DNA from: an uncultured Oscillospiraceae bacterium
Lineage (GTDB): Bacteria; Bacillota; Clostridia; Oscillospirales; Oscillospiraceae
Length of the DNA: 64,000 nt
Reading direction: 5' to 3'
NCBI GenBank assembly: GCA_947627325.1
Contig: CANQVO010000007.1
Coordinates: 48,535 to 112,534, forward strand
The position numbers were made by a program, and so were the translations under genes. The stretch's first letter is position 1. The number at the start of each line of letters is the position of its first letter. The notes under the pieces are model-generated. The model saw only the letters and a list, made by a program, of their open reading frames with translations, was not told the origin of the DNA and searched no databases. Positions 33,862 through 41,124 of this stretch are shown here, piece by piece.

Positions 33862-34395
33862 TCAGCGGAAAAATGACGCCAGATTGCCCGCCGTCTCCTT
33901 GATCCCGCCCCACAGCTCCTCGGCCAGGCCCCTCTTCTGGTGGCCGTAGAACTGGGCGCTGTCCGGCTCCTGGATGTTCAGCGTGACGATCTGCCCCGCC
34001 TGGGGCTGGACCATGGCCCCCGAGGCGGTGACCTGTTCCTCCACGCTCTTCAGGTCAAAGGCCAACTCGTACTGGGCGGTGAGCTTGGCGTGTTCCTCGC
34101 TGAGGTCAGCGGACTCCTGGCGGAGGCGGACGATCTCGTTGGAGGTCTGGGTAAGCTGGGCGTAGTTCACCAGCAACAGCACCGCCATCACCGCCACCAG
34201 GGCGAAGCCGATGACCGCCACCGGGGCCACATAGCCCGCCGGGCGCACCCGCACCCGCTGGCGGGCCACCACCCGCTCCCGGGGGCGGACCAGGGGCTCT
34301 GTGCGCTCCCGCCGCTGGGGGAGATAGGCCGGGTCCACGGCCACGTTGCCGTAGGTGCCGTAACCCCGTGCCCGCTTGACCTGCGCTGTCGCCAT
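33862..34395 (-). CDS. ftsL: FtsL-like cell division protein
   Basis: The 177-residue protein has a long Arg-rich cytoplasmic N-terminus (~55 residues), one membrane helix (VAVIGFALVAVMAVLLLV) and an extracellular coiled-coil segment (TSNEIVRLRQESADLSEEHA), then a C-terminal region that is longer than in classical FtsL. FtsL bridges FtsQ/DivIB and the septal synthase. Sequence conservation is weak; the call depends on architecture and position between rsmH and the PBP. Confidence 0.8.
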   Translation of the reverse strand: MATAQVKRARGYGTYGNVAVDPAYLPQRRERTEPLVRPRERVVARQRVRVRPAGYVAPVAVIGFALVAVMAVLLLVNYAQLTQTSNEIVRLRQESADLSEEHAKLTAQYELAFDLKSVEEQVTASGAMVQPQAGQIVTLNIQEPDSAQFYGHQKRGLAEELWGGIKETAGNLASFFR

Positions 34396-34434
34396 CGCGA
34401 TCCTCTCCTTTGGTAAAAATCGTCTCTCTCCGCT

Positions 34435-35373
34435 TTACAGCTTTTCCGCCACCCGCAGTTTGGCGCTGCGGGAGCGGGGGTTCCGCTCCAACTCCTCCTC
34501 GGTGGGGAGGATGGGTTTTCTGTTCACAAGCCGGGCCCGGGGCTTTTTGCCGCAGACGCACACCGGGAAGTCCGGCGGGCAGGTACAGCCCTCGCACCAG
34601 CGGCGGTAGGCGGTCTTAACAAGCCGGTCCTCCAAAGAGTGGAAGCTGATCACCGCCAGCCGCCCGCCGCTTTTCAGCCGGTCCAGGGCCGTCTCCAGCA
34701 TCCGCTCCACCGCCTCCAGCTCACCGTTGACGGCGCATCGGATGGCCTGGAAGGTCCGCTTGGCCGGGTGCTGTTTCTCCCGCAGGGCAGACCCCGGCAT
34801 GGCCGAGCGGATGATTTCCACCAGCTCCAGGGTGCTCTCGATGGGCCGCTCCTCCCGCCGCCGGGCGATCCGCTGGGCGATGGCGGCGGCGTATCGCTCC
34901 TCGCCGTAGGTGGAGAGGATCCGCCGCAGTTCCTCCTGGGGCCACTGGTTCACCACCTGCCAGGCGGTGAGGGCCTGGGTGGCGTCCATCCGCATATCCA
35001 AAGGGGCATCCTTCATATAGGAAAAGCCCCGCTTGGGGTCGTCCAGTTGGGGGGAGGACACCCCCAGGTCGAACAGCATCCCGTCCACCTGGCCGATCCC
35101 GGCCCCGTCCAACAGCGCGCCCAGGTCGGCGAAGTTGCCGTGGAGCAGGGTCACCTTGTCCATCTGCCCCGCCAGCCGCGCCGGGGCGGCCTCCAGGGCG
35201 GCCAGGTCCCGGTCGATGCCGATGAGCCGGCCTGTGGTCAGGGTTTTGGCGATCTCCAAGGCGTGGCCCGCCCGGCCCAGGGTGCCGTCCACGTACACCC
35301 CGTCGGGGCGGAGGGCCAGGGCCTCCACGCACTCCCGCAAAAGCACGCTCTCATGGCCAAAGTCGGCTTCCAT
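34435..35373 (-). CDS. rsmH: 16S rRNA (cytosine1402-N4)-methyltransferase RsmH (MraW)
   Basis: RsmH methylates C1402 in the decoding centre of 16S rRNA. The 312-residue protein begins MEADFGHESVLLRECVEAL, has the SAM-binding VDGTLGRAGHALEIAK, and the C-terminal block GGRLAVISFHSLEDRLVK. A Cys/Pro-rich segment (CEGCTCPPDFPVCVCG) near the C-terminus is usual in Firmicute RsmH. Its ATG overlaps the mraZ stop (TGATG), so the two genes are coupled. Confidence 0.95.
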   Translation of the reverse strand: MEADFGHESVLLRECVEALALRPDGVYVDGTLGRAGHALEIAKTLTTGRLIGIDRDLAALEAAPARLAGQMDKVTLLHGNFADLGALLDGAGIGQVDGMLFDLGVSSPQLDDPKRGFSYMKDAPLDMRMDATQALTAWQVVNQWPQEELRRILSTYGEERYAAAIAQRIARRREERPIESTLELVEIIRSAMPGSALREKQHPAKRTFQAIRCAVNGELEAVERMLETALDRLKSGGRLAVISFHSLEDRLVKTAYRRWCEGCTCPPDFPVCVCGKKPRARLVNRKPILPTEEELERNPRSRSAKLRVAEKL

Positions 35374-35795
35374 CAGTAGTCCATGGCCTCCATCAGCGCC
35401 GTCATGCGCTCGGGGGTCATCTCCTCGTCGTTGTCGAACCAGGTCTGGGCGTCCCAGATCTCCGCCCGGTCGTGGACGCCGATGATGGCCACGTCCTTGG
35501 AGATCCCGGCGTACTTTTGCAGTCGGGGCGGGATGGTGATGCGGCCCTGGGAGTCCGGCCGGCACTTGACGGCGTTGGCGAACAGCGGGCGCATCTCCCG
35601 GGAGCGGCTGATGGGCAGGGAGGCGTATTTCTCGGTGAACACCTGCCAGCTGGCCTCGGGATAGAGGGAGAGACAGCGGTCGATGCCCATGGCCAGATAG
35701 CACTCCGGCCCCAGGTCGTCCTGGAGCTTGGCGGGGAGCATGAGCCGGTCCTTGGCGTCCAGACTGCGCTGGAACGTCCCGGTAATACTGCCCAT
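35373..35795 (-). CDS. mraZ: Transcriptional regulator MraZ
   Basis: MraZ is a DNA-binding protein with two SpoVT/AbrB-like halves that represses the division and cell-wall operon in E. coli. The 140-residue protein begins MGSITGTFQRSLDAKDRLML and has the paired family motif PDSQGRITIPPRL in the second half. I chose ATG 35795 at the conserved MGSITG start, with GGTGAGGG upstream. Direct GTGGG repeats in its promoter (35833-35857) are probable self-binding sites. Confidence 0.93.
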   Translation of the reverse strand: MGSITGTFQRSLDAKDRLMLPAKLQDDLGPECYLAMGIDRCLSLYPEASWQVFTEKYASLPISRSREMRPLFANAVKCRPDSQGRITIPPRLQKYAGISKDVAIIGVHDRAEIWDAQTWFDNDEEMTPERMTALMEAMDY

Positions 35796-35832
35796 CTCCC
35801 TCACCTGCCTTTCCACTTTCCCCCAAAAAGGG

Positions 35833-35857
35833 GGCACTAACCCCCACATTGTCCCAC
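35833..35857 (-). promoter_or_regulatory. MraZ boxes (three pentamers, 10-base periodicity)
   Basis: On the minus strand, GTGGG-N5-GTGGG-N5-GTGCC occurs at 35857-35833, directly downstream of the mraZ -10 hexamer. E. coli MraZ binds TGGGN repeats separated by 5 bases in the same place. The third repeat is imperfect. The spacing and location make autorepression likely. Confidence 0.7.
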
Positions 35858-35867
35858 TTGTGTTTTT

Positions 35868-35896
35868 AGTATACCCTCTCCCCCTGGGAATTGCAA
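35868..35896 (-). promoter_or_regulatory. mraZ (division/cell-wall cluster) promoter
   Basis: On the minus strand TTGCAA (35891-35896), a 17-base spacer and TATACT (35868-35873) lie ~70 bases before the mraZ start. The predicted transcription start falls within the MraZ boxes. Confidence 0.75.
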
Positions 35897-36011
35897 GGAT
35901 TTTTTTCATTTTTGTCCAGTTTATTTTGGGTTTTTCCGGCAAAACCGGCACAAAATCTATATATTGTGGGTAAATTGTATCTTCGGCACAAGATGTAGGG
36001 ACCCCTCTGGT

Positions 36012-36041
36012 TTGACGGCGGGGCGGGAGTCGTGCTATACT
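36012..36041 (+). promoter_or_regulatory. mutY operon promoter
   Basis: TTGACG (36012-36017), an 18-base spacer and TATACT (36036-36041) lie just upstream of the chosen mutY GTG start. A longer in-frame start at 36032 would fall within the promoter and is therefore unlikely. Confidence 0.65.
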
Positions 36042-36079
36042 TCTTATTAAATAAACCAGACCGGGGCGGGGGGATAGGC

Positions 36080-37129
36080 GTGGAGGAACTGAACAGGCTG
36101 ACCGTCCCCCTGCTGACCTGGTACAGCGAGAACAAGCGGGACCTGCCCTGGCGGCGGCCGGGGCCCGGCGGGCGGCCGGACCCCTACCGGGTATGGGTGT
36201 CGGAGATCATGCTCCAGCAGACCCGGGTGGCGGCGGTGTTGGACTACTACCGCCGGTTTTTGGAGGCGTTTCCCACGGTGGAGGCCCTGGCCAGGGCAGA
36301 GGAAGACGCGCTGCTGAAGTGCTGGCAGGGCCTGGGGTACTACGCCCGGGCCCGGAATCTGCAGCGGGCGGCCCAGATCATCTGCCGGGAGCGGGGCGGG
36401 GTCTTCCCCGCCGACTACGCCGCCCTCCGGGCCCTCCCCGGCGTGGGGGACTACACCGCCGGGGCGGTGGCCTCCATCGCCTTCGGCCTGCCCCATGCCG
36501 CGGTGGACGGCAACGTCCTGCGGGTGGTGGCCCGCCTCACCGCCGACTTCTCCGACGTGACCGCCCCCGGCGCGCGGCGGGCGGCGGCGGAGCGGCTGGA
36601 GGCGGTCATGCCCCTCAACGCCCCGGGGGAGTTCAACCAGGCCCTTATGGAGCTGGGGGCCACGGTGTGTCTGCCCAGCGGCGCGCCCCTGTGCGGCCGC
36701 TGTCCCGCCCGGGACTTCTGCCGGGCTGACCGGGAGGGGCTGACCGGCGTTCTCCCGGTCCGCCCCGCCAAAAAGCCCAGGCGGGTGGAGGAGCGGCGGG
36801 TGTACCTGCTCTTTCACGGCGGCCAGGTGGCCCTCCGCAAGCGGCCCGCCAAGGGCCTGCTGGCGGGTCTGTGGGAGTTCCCCAACGCCCCGGAGGGGGA
36901 GGCCCCGCCCTTAGAACTGCCCCCGCTGGCGTTCGTGGGGGCGGCCCGGCACATCTTCACCCATATCGAGTGGCGCATGACCGGCTGGGCCGGGGAACTC
37001 CCCGATGATACCCTCCCGGCGGGCTGGGTGTGGGCCGACCGGGAGGCCCTGCGGCGGACCTACTCCGTCCCCAGCGCCTTCTCCGCCTTTTTGCCCGCCG
37101 TCCTGGAGCGGCTGGAACCTGAGAGATAG
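36080..37129 (+). CDS. mutY: A/G-specific adenine glycosylase MutY
   Basis: MutY removes adenine mispaired with 8-oxoguanine. The 349-residue protein has the catalytic Glu in EIMLQQTRV, the helix-hairpin-helix LPGVGDYTAGAVASIAFG with the downstream Asp in AVDGNVLRV, and a [4Fe-4S] cluster site (CLPSGAPLC-GRC-PARDFC). The first Cys spacing is seven residues rather than the six of E. coli. A NUDIX-like C-terminal domain recognises oxoG. GTG 36080 follows a GGGGGG stretch and lies downstream of the promoter. tdk starts 13 bases after the stop. Confidence 0.93.
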   Translation: MEELNRLTVPLLTWYSENKRDLPWRRPGPGGRPDPYRVWVSEIMLQQTRVAAVLDYYRRFLEAFPTVEALARAEEDALLKCWQGLGYYARARNLQRAAQIICRERGGVFPADYAALRALPGVGDYTAGAVASIAFGLPHAAVDGNVLRVVARLTADFSDVTAPGARRAAAERLEAVMPLNAPGEFNQALMELGATVCLPSGAPLCGRCPARDFCRADREGLTGVLPVRPAKKPRRVEERRVYLLFHGGQVALRKRPAKGLLAGLWEFPNAPEGEAPPLELPPLAFVGAARHIFTHIEWRMTGWAGELPDDTLPAGWVWADREALRRTYSVPSAFSAFLPAVLERLEPER

Positions 37130-37142
37130 AGGTGGTTTTTCC

Positions 37143-37721
37143 ATGGCAAAACTGTATTTCCGCTACGGCGTGATGGGCTCGTCCAAGACCGCCAACGCCC
37201 TGATGGTGCGCTATAACTACGAAGAGCGGGGCCAGGAGGCCCTGCTGGTCAAGCCCGCCATCGACCAGCGGGACGGGGCCCGGTTCGTGGCCTCCCGGGC
37301 GGGGCTGTCCAGCCCCTGCGTCTACTTCTCCGACCTCCAGGCCATGGACCCGGAGCGTCTGCGCCGGTATGCCTGCGTCATCGTGGACGAGGCCCAGTTC
37401 CTCTCCCGGGAGGAGGTCCGATATCTCACCGATCTGGTGGACGACTACGACCTCCCCGTCATCTGCTACGGCCTGCGGGCGGACTTCGCGGGCAACTTCT
37501 TCCCCGGCTCCCAGGAGCTCATGGCCACCGCCGACGTCATCGAGGAGATCAAGACCATCTGCTGGTGCGGCAGGAAGGCCACCTACAACGCCCGCTTTGA
37601 TGACAGCGGCCAGGTCATCAAGGAGGGGGAGCAGGTGGTGCTGGGGGCCAACGAGCGCTACATCGCCCTGTGCCGCAAGCACTGGAAGACCGGGGACCTG
37701 GGGCCCCGGGGCGGGCGATGA
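37143..37721 (+). CDS. tdk: Thymidine kinase (type II)
   Basis: The enzyme salvages thymidine to dTMP. The 192-residue protein begins MAKLYFRYGVMGSSKTANAL with the P-loop, has the DEAQF Walker B motif, the lasso/substrate region and a Cys pair (CWCG) of the zinc site. The ATG at 37143 follows GAGGTGG. The stop overlaps the next ATG (ATGA). Typical type II TK length is ~190 residues. Confidence 0.95.
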   Translation: MAKLYFRYGVMGSSKTANALMVRYNYEERGQEALLVKPAIDQRDGARFVASRAGLSSPCVYFSDLQAMDPERLRRYACVIVDEAQFLSREEVRYLTDLVDDYDLPVICYGLRADFAGNFFPGSQELMATADVIEEIKTICWCGRKATYNARFDDSGQVIKEGEQVVLGANERYIALCRKHWKTGDLGPRGGR

Positions 37722-38593
37722 TCTGTCGGCTCTGCCCCCACCTCTGCGGCGCGGAGCGGGACGAGGCCCGGGGGCTGGGCCGGTGCCGCCAGCCCAGTCT
37801 GCCGGTGGTGGCCCGGGCGGGGCTCCACCAGTGGGAGGAGCCGGTGATCTCCGGGACCCGGGGCGCGGGGACGGTGTTTTTCTCCGGGTGCCCGCTGGCG
37901 TGCGTCTTCTGCCAGAACGAGCCCATCAGCCAGCGGGACTTCGGCAAGGCCGTCCCGGCGTCCCGGCTGGCGGAGATCTTCCGGGAGCTGGAGGCCCAGG
38001 GGGCCCACAACATCGACCTGGTGAACCCCACCCACTTCGCCCACGTCCTCCCCGCCGCCATCCGGGAGAGCGGCGTGTCCATCCCCTTCGTGTGGAACTC
38101 CGGGGGGTATGACCGGCCGGAGGTGGTCCGGGCCATGGCCCCCTACGTCCAGGTCTGGCTCCCCGACCTCAAATACCTCTCCCCCCAGCGGGCCGCCCGC
38201 TACGGCGCGGGGGCGGACTACCCGGCGGCGGCCCAGGCGGCCATTCTGGCCATGTACCGGGCGGCGGGGCCCTGCGTGGTGGAGGACGGGCTTCTCAAGC
38301 GTGGGGTGCTCATCCGCCACCTCCTTCTCCCCGGCGGCCTGGCGGAGGCCAAGGCGGTGATGGACTGGGTGGCCGAAACCTTCCCCCGGGGGGACGTGCT
38401 CTTCTCCCTCATGGGCCAGTACCTCCCCCTGGGCCGGGCGGCGGACTACCCGGAGATCCACCGCGTTCTGCGGCCCAGCGAACTGCGCAGCGCTGTGGCC
38501 TACCTGGAGGCCCTGGGTCTGCCCGGTTTCACCCAGGACGCCGCGGCGGCCTCCGACCGCTACATCCCCCCCTTCGACCTGACCGGGGTGTAA
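37718..38593 (+). CDS. Radical SAM protein, PflX-like (COG1313)
   Basis: The 291-residue protein has an N-terminal Cys group (CRLCPHLC with further Cys), then a radical SAM motif GCPLACVFCQN, and the stretch AQGAHNIDLVNPTHF typical of COG1313 pyruvate-formate-lyase-activase homologues. Its substrate is unknown. ATG 37718 gives a 4-base overlap with tdk and places the Cys motif at residue 3, as in relatives; a longer frame overlaps tdk. xpt begins 40 bases downstream. Confidence 0.85.
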   Translation: MICRLCPHLCGAERDEARGLGRCRQPSLPVVARAGLHQWEEPVISGTRGAGTVFFSGCPLACVFCQNEPISQRDFGKAVPASRLAEIFRELEAQGAHNIDLVNPTHFAHVLPAAIRESGVSIPFVWNSGGYDRPEVVRAMAPYVQVWLPDLKYLSPQRAARYGAGADYPAAAQAAILAMYRAAGPCVVEDGLLKRGVLIRHLLLPGGLAEAKAVMDWVAETFPRGDVLFSLMGQYLPLGRAADYPEIHRVLRPSELRSAVAYLEALGLPGFTQDAAAASDRYIPPFDLTGV

Positions 38594-38633
38594 GAACGTC
38601 CGTCAAAATCTGAACAGAAAGAGGCGAGGTACG

Positions 38634-39203
38634 ATGAAGGAACTGGAAGAACGCATCGCGCGGGAGGGCCGGGTCTTCGCCGGAGACGTGCTGAAGGTGG
38701 ACGGGTTTTTGAACCACCAGATGGATCCCGCCCTCTTTCGGGCCATGGCCCGGGAGTGGCGGCGGCTGTTCCCGGAGGAAGTCACCAAGATCCTCACCGT
38801 GGAGGCCAGCGGCATCGGCCTGGCCTGCGTGGCGGGGGAGGAGTTCGGCTGTCCCGTCCTCTTCGCCAAAAAGAGCCGCACCCGCAACATCGCCGGCAGC
38901 GTCTACACCGCCCCGGTGGAGAGCTACACCCACGGGGGCGTGTACACCATCCTCTGCGCCAAGGAGTACCTTCTGCCCACCGACAAAGTGCTCCTTTTGG
39001 ACGACTTTCTCGCCAACGGCAACGCCCTGCTGGGCCTGCTGGACCTCTGCGCCCAGGCGGGGGCCGCGGTGGTGGGCGCCGGGGTGGCGGTGGAGAAGGC
39101 CTACCAGCCCGGCGGGGAGCGGGTCCGGGCCCGGGGCGTCCGGGTGGAGGCCCTGGCCCGCATCGCCGCCATGTCCCCCGACGAGGGCGTGCGGTTTTGC
39201 TGA
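38634..39203 (+). CDS. xpt: Xanthine phosphoribosyltransferase
   Basis: Xpt converts xanthine and PRPP to XMP for purine salvage. The 189-residue protein begins MKELEERIAREGRVFAGDVL and has the PRPP-binding motif VLLLDDFLANGNALLGL. In many Firmicutes a purine riboswitch precedes xpt; only 40 bases separate it from the preceding gene here, so there is no room for one. A terminator follows immediately. Confidence 0.94.
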   Translation: MKELEERIAREGRVFAGDVLKVDGFLNHQMDPALFRAMAREWRRLFPEEVTKILTVEASGIGLACVAGEEFGCPVLFAKKSRTRNIAGSVYTAPVESYTHGGVYTILCAKEYLLPTDKVLLLDDFLANGNALLGLLDLCAQAGAAVVGAGVAVEKAYQPGGERVRARGVRVEALARIAAMSPDEGVRFC

Positions 39204-39210
39204 GAGACGA

Positions 39211-39246
39211 AAAGCGGCGGCCCGCCAGTTGGCGGGCCGCCGCTTT
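39211..39246. terminator. Bidirectional terminator between xpt and the lipoprotein gene
   Basis: A 16-bp perfect stem (39211-39226 with 39231-39246) and AGTT loop separate convergent genes. The stem ends provide short T-runs on both strands. Confidence 0.75.
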
Positions 39247-39272
39247 GTCTGTCTATCCGCGGATGTGGCCGC

Positions 39273-39896
39273 TTACCCGATCCGGGTGAGGGTCATGGGG
39301 AACATCCCGGCAAACTCCGAGTCCTCCCCCACCGCCTCTTGGAAGGTCATCACGTCCCCGTCCAGGGTGTAGGTGTAGTACGCCTCGGGGTCCACCCGGT
39401 GGTCCAGGCCGTCGGACAGGTAGAGCTTGCCATCCTTGGTCTTGTAGTTGCCCTCGCCGCCGGCGTCGCCGAGGGACTGGGTGATGGTCTCGGCGTCAAA
39501 CATGGTGTCCACCATCTCCTCCAGGGTGATGCCGCCCGCCTGGAAGAACTCGTCCACGGTCATCTCCACGCCCTCGTCGGCCAGCATCCGCTCCACGTAG
39601 GCGGGCAGGCCCTCCCGCATCTCCGCCTTCAGGCCCTCCACCGCGTCGGCCACGGCGTCCGTGTTCACCTGGAGGGTGTAGGTGCCGTCCTCCTTGAAGT
39701 CAAAGTCCATGGTCACGGCGAAGGTGCTGATCTGGAAGTCGTCCATGCCGGCGGCGGCCAGCTGGTCGTTGATCAGGTCGTTCATCTCCATCTCCAGCTC
39801 CCAAACGCCCAGCACGTCGCTCTTCTTGCCGCCGCACCCGGCCAGCAGGCCCACCAACAGCGCCGCGCTCAGCGCCAGGGCAAATACCTTTTTCAT
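39273..39896 (-). CDS. Lipoprotein of unknown function
   Basis: The 207-residue protein has a lipoprotein signal (MKKVFALALSAALLVGLLAG then Cys at residue 21). The mature part begins near DVLGVWELEMEMNDLI, a pattern seen in small secreted beta-sheet domains that start with GxW, then helices rich in Asp and Glu, and ends with beta strands (YTYTLDGDVMTF). I do not recognise a named family. ATG 39896 has an AAGGAGGAAGAG ribosome site; upstream in-frame codons cover the promoter. It is monocistronic. Confidence 0.75.
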   Translation of the reverse strand: MKKVFALALSAALLVGLLAGCGGKKSDVLGVWELEMEMNDLINDQLAAAGMDDFQISTFAVTMDFDFKEDGTYTLQVNTDAVADAVEGLKAEMREGLPAYVERMLADEGVEMTVDEFFQAGGITLEEMVDTMFDAETITQSLGDAGGEGNYKTKDGKLYLSDGLDHRVDPEAYYTYTLDGDVMTFQEAVGEDSEFAGMFPMTLTRIG

Positions 39897-39945
39897 CCTT
39901 CTCTTCCTCCTTTTATTTTTTGCCAAAGGGCAAAGGAACGCCTTA

Positions 39946-39974
39946 AATTTACTCCACAAACGGGGAAATGTCAA
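39946..39974 (-). promoter_or_regulatory. Promoter of the lipoprotein gene
   Basis: On the minus strand, perfect TTGACA (39969-39974), a 17-base spacer and TAAATT (39946-39951, four of six) lie ~50 bases before the start codon. Confidence 0.6.
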
Positions 39975-40038
39975 GCCTTTCCATCTCCCCCGTCCCCTTT
40001 TCCCCGCTCTCCCACCGGGGCAAATTTCAAAAAAGGGC

Positions 40039-40067
40039 TTGATTCTTCCGGGGGAGCGTGCTATAAT
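40039..40067 (+). promoter_or_regulatory. tRNA-Arg promoter
   Basis: TTGATT (40039-40044), a 17-base spacer and perfect TATAAT (40062-40067) lie 24 bases before the mature tRNA 5' end. Confidence 0.8.
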
Positions 40068-40091
40068 ACCCGTTGCCGAGAGCGGCGATAC

Positions 40092-40168
40092 GCGTCCGTA
40101 GTTCAATTGGATAGAGCGTCAGATTCCGGTTCTGAATGTTGGGGGTTCGAGTCCCTTCGGGCGTACCA
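40092..40168 (+). tRNA. tRNA-Arg (anticodon CCG)
   Basis: The 77-base sequence folds as a cloverleaf: acceptor GCGTCCG with CGGGCGT (including wobble pairs), D arm with GTTC/GAGC, anticodon stem TCAGA/TCTGA around loop TTCCGGT giving anticodon CCG, T arm with the TTCGAGT loop, and an encoded CCA end at 40166-40168. It reads the Arg codon CGG, abundant in this GC-rich genome. It has its own promoter and terminator. Confidence 0.95.
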
Positions 40169-40205
40169 AAACAGGCTTTCCGTCCTGGACGGAAAGCCTG
40201 TTTTG
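40169..40205 (+). terminator. Terminator after tRNA-Arg
   Basis: A long stem with AAACAGGCTTTCCGTC on the left and its complement on the right (ending about 40203) has a 3-base loop and ends in TTTTG, immediately after the CCA end. Confidence 0.8.
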
Positions 40206-40285
40206 TCGTCTTACGGCGGGCAGCCGGCAAAAAAGCCTCTCGGCCCGCAAACGTATGCCCGTAGGGCGGCGCCGCGGCGGGCCGC

Positions 40286-40323
40286 AAAAAAAATCAAAGA
40301 AGGGGCCGTTGGCCCCTTCTTTG
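40286..40323 (-). terminator. Terminator after the ABC importer operon
   Basis: A 13-bp perfect stem (40295-40307 with 40311-40323) is followed on the minus strand by GATTTTTTTT, just after the ATPase stop. Confidence 0.85.
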
Positions 40324-40329
40324 AATCCT

Positions 40330-41124
40330 TTAGCCCAGCAGGAGTTTGTCGTCCGCCTCGTCGGAGCCGCTGACTTTGCTGAACAGGCCCAGCAGGGTCT
40401 CCACCGTCAGTTCCTTCTTCTGCTGGCCGGAGACGTCGATGACGATGCGGCCCTCGTACATCATGATGAGGCGGTTGCCGTGGGCGATGGCGTCGCGCAT
40501 ATTGTGGGTGATCATCAGGGTGGTGAGCTTGTCCCGGCCCACGATCTTCTCCGTGGTGTCCAGCACCTTGGCCGCCGTCTTGGGGTCCAGGGCGGCGGTG
40601 TGCTCGTCCAGGAGCAGGAGCTTGGGGCGCTGGAGGGTGGCCATGAGCAGGGTCAGCGCCTGGCGCTGACCGCCGGAGAGCAGACCCACCTTGCTGGTCA
40701 GCCGGTCCTCCAGGCCCAGGTCCAGCGTCTCCAAAAGCGCCCGGTACTCCTGCCGCTCCGCCCGGGAGATACCCCGGCGCAGGCCCCGGAACCTGCCCCG
40801 GCGGGCGGCCAGGGCCAGATTCTCGTCGATCTGCATGGTGGCGGCGGTGCCCATCATGGGGTCTTGAAAGACCCGGCCGATGTACTTGGCCCGCTTGTAC
40901 TCGGCCAGGTGGGTCACGTCCACCCCGTCGATGGTGATGGATCCCTGGTCCACCGGCCACACCCCGGCCACGGCGTTCAAGAGGGTGGACTTGCCCGCGC
41001 CGTTGCCGCCGATGACGGTGACGAAGTCCCCGTCGGCCAGGGTCAGGTCCACGCCCTTCAGGGCCACCTTTTCATTGACGGTGCCGGCGTTGAAGGTCTT
41101 CCAGATGCCTTTGATCTCAAGCAC
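40330..41124 (-). CDS. ABC transporter ATP-binding protein (TrpXYZ-like importer)
   Basis: The 264-residue ATPase has Walker A GGNGAGKSTLLNA, Q-loop FQDPMMGTAA, signature LSGGQRQALT, and Walker B LLLLDEHTAALDP. The E-H in DEHTAALDP is characteristic of ATPases paired with PF04392 receptors. I chose GTG 41124, 7 bases from an AAGGAGGTG site; codons upstream overlap the permease gene and are not conserved. The gene overlaps the permease by 8 bases and is the last of the operon. Confidence 0.88.
   Translation of the reverse strand: MLEIKGIWKTFNAGTVNEKVALKGVDLTLADGDFVTVIGGNGAGKSTLLNAVAGVWPVDQGSITIDGVDVTHLAEYKRAKYIGRVFQDPMMGTAATMQIDENLALAARRGRFRGLRRGISRAERQEYRALLETLDLGLEDRLTSKVGLLSGGQRQALTLLMATLQRPKLLLLDEHTAALDPKTAAKVLDTTEKIVGRDKLTTLMITHNMRDAIAHGNRLIMMYEGRIVIDVSGQQKKELTVETLLGLFSKVSGSDEADDKLLLG

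Noticed and set aside
38594..38633. Purine riboswitch upstream of xpt
   Set aside because: Only 40 bases separate xpt from the preceding gene; there is no space for an aptamer.
40027..40287. Minus-strand frame containing PEGTRTPNIQNRNLTLYPIELRTR-like sequence
   Set aside because: This peptide is the antisense translation of tRNA-Arg, a well-known false protein in databases.
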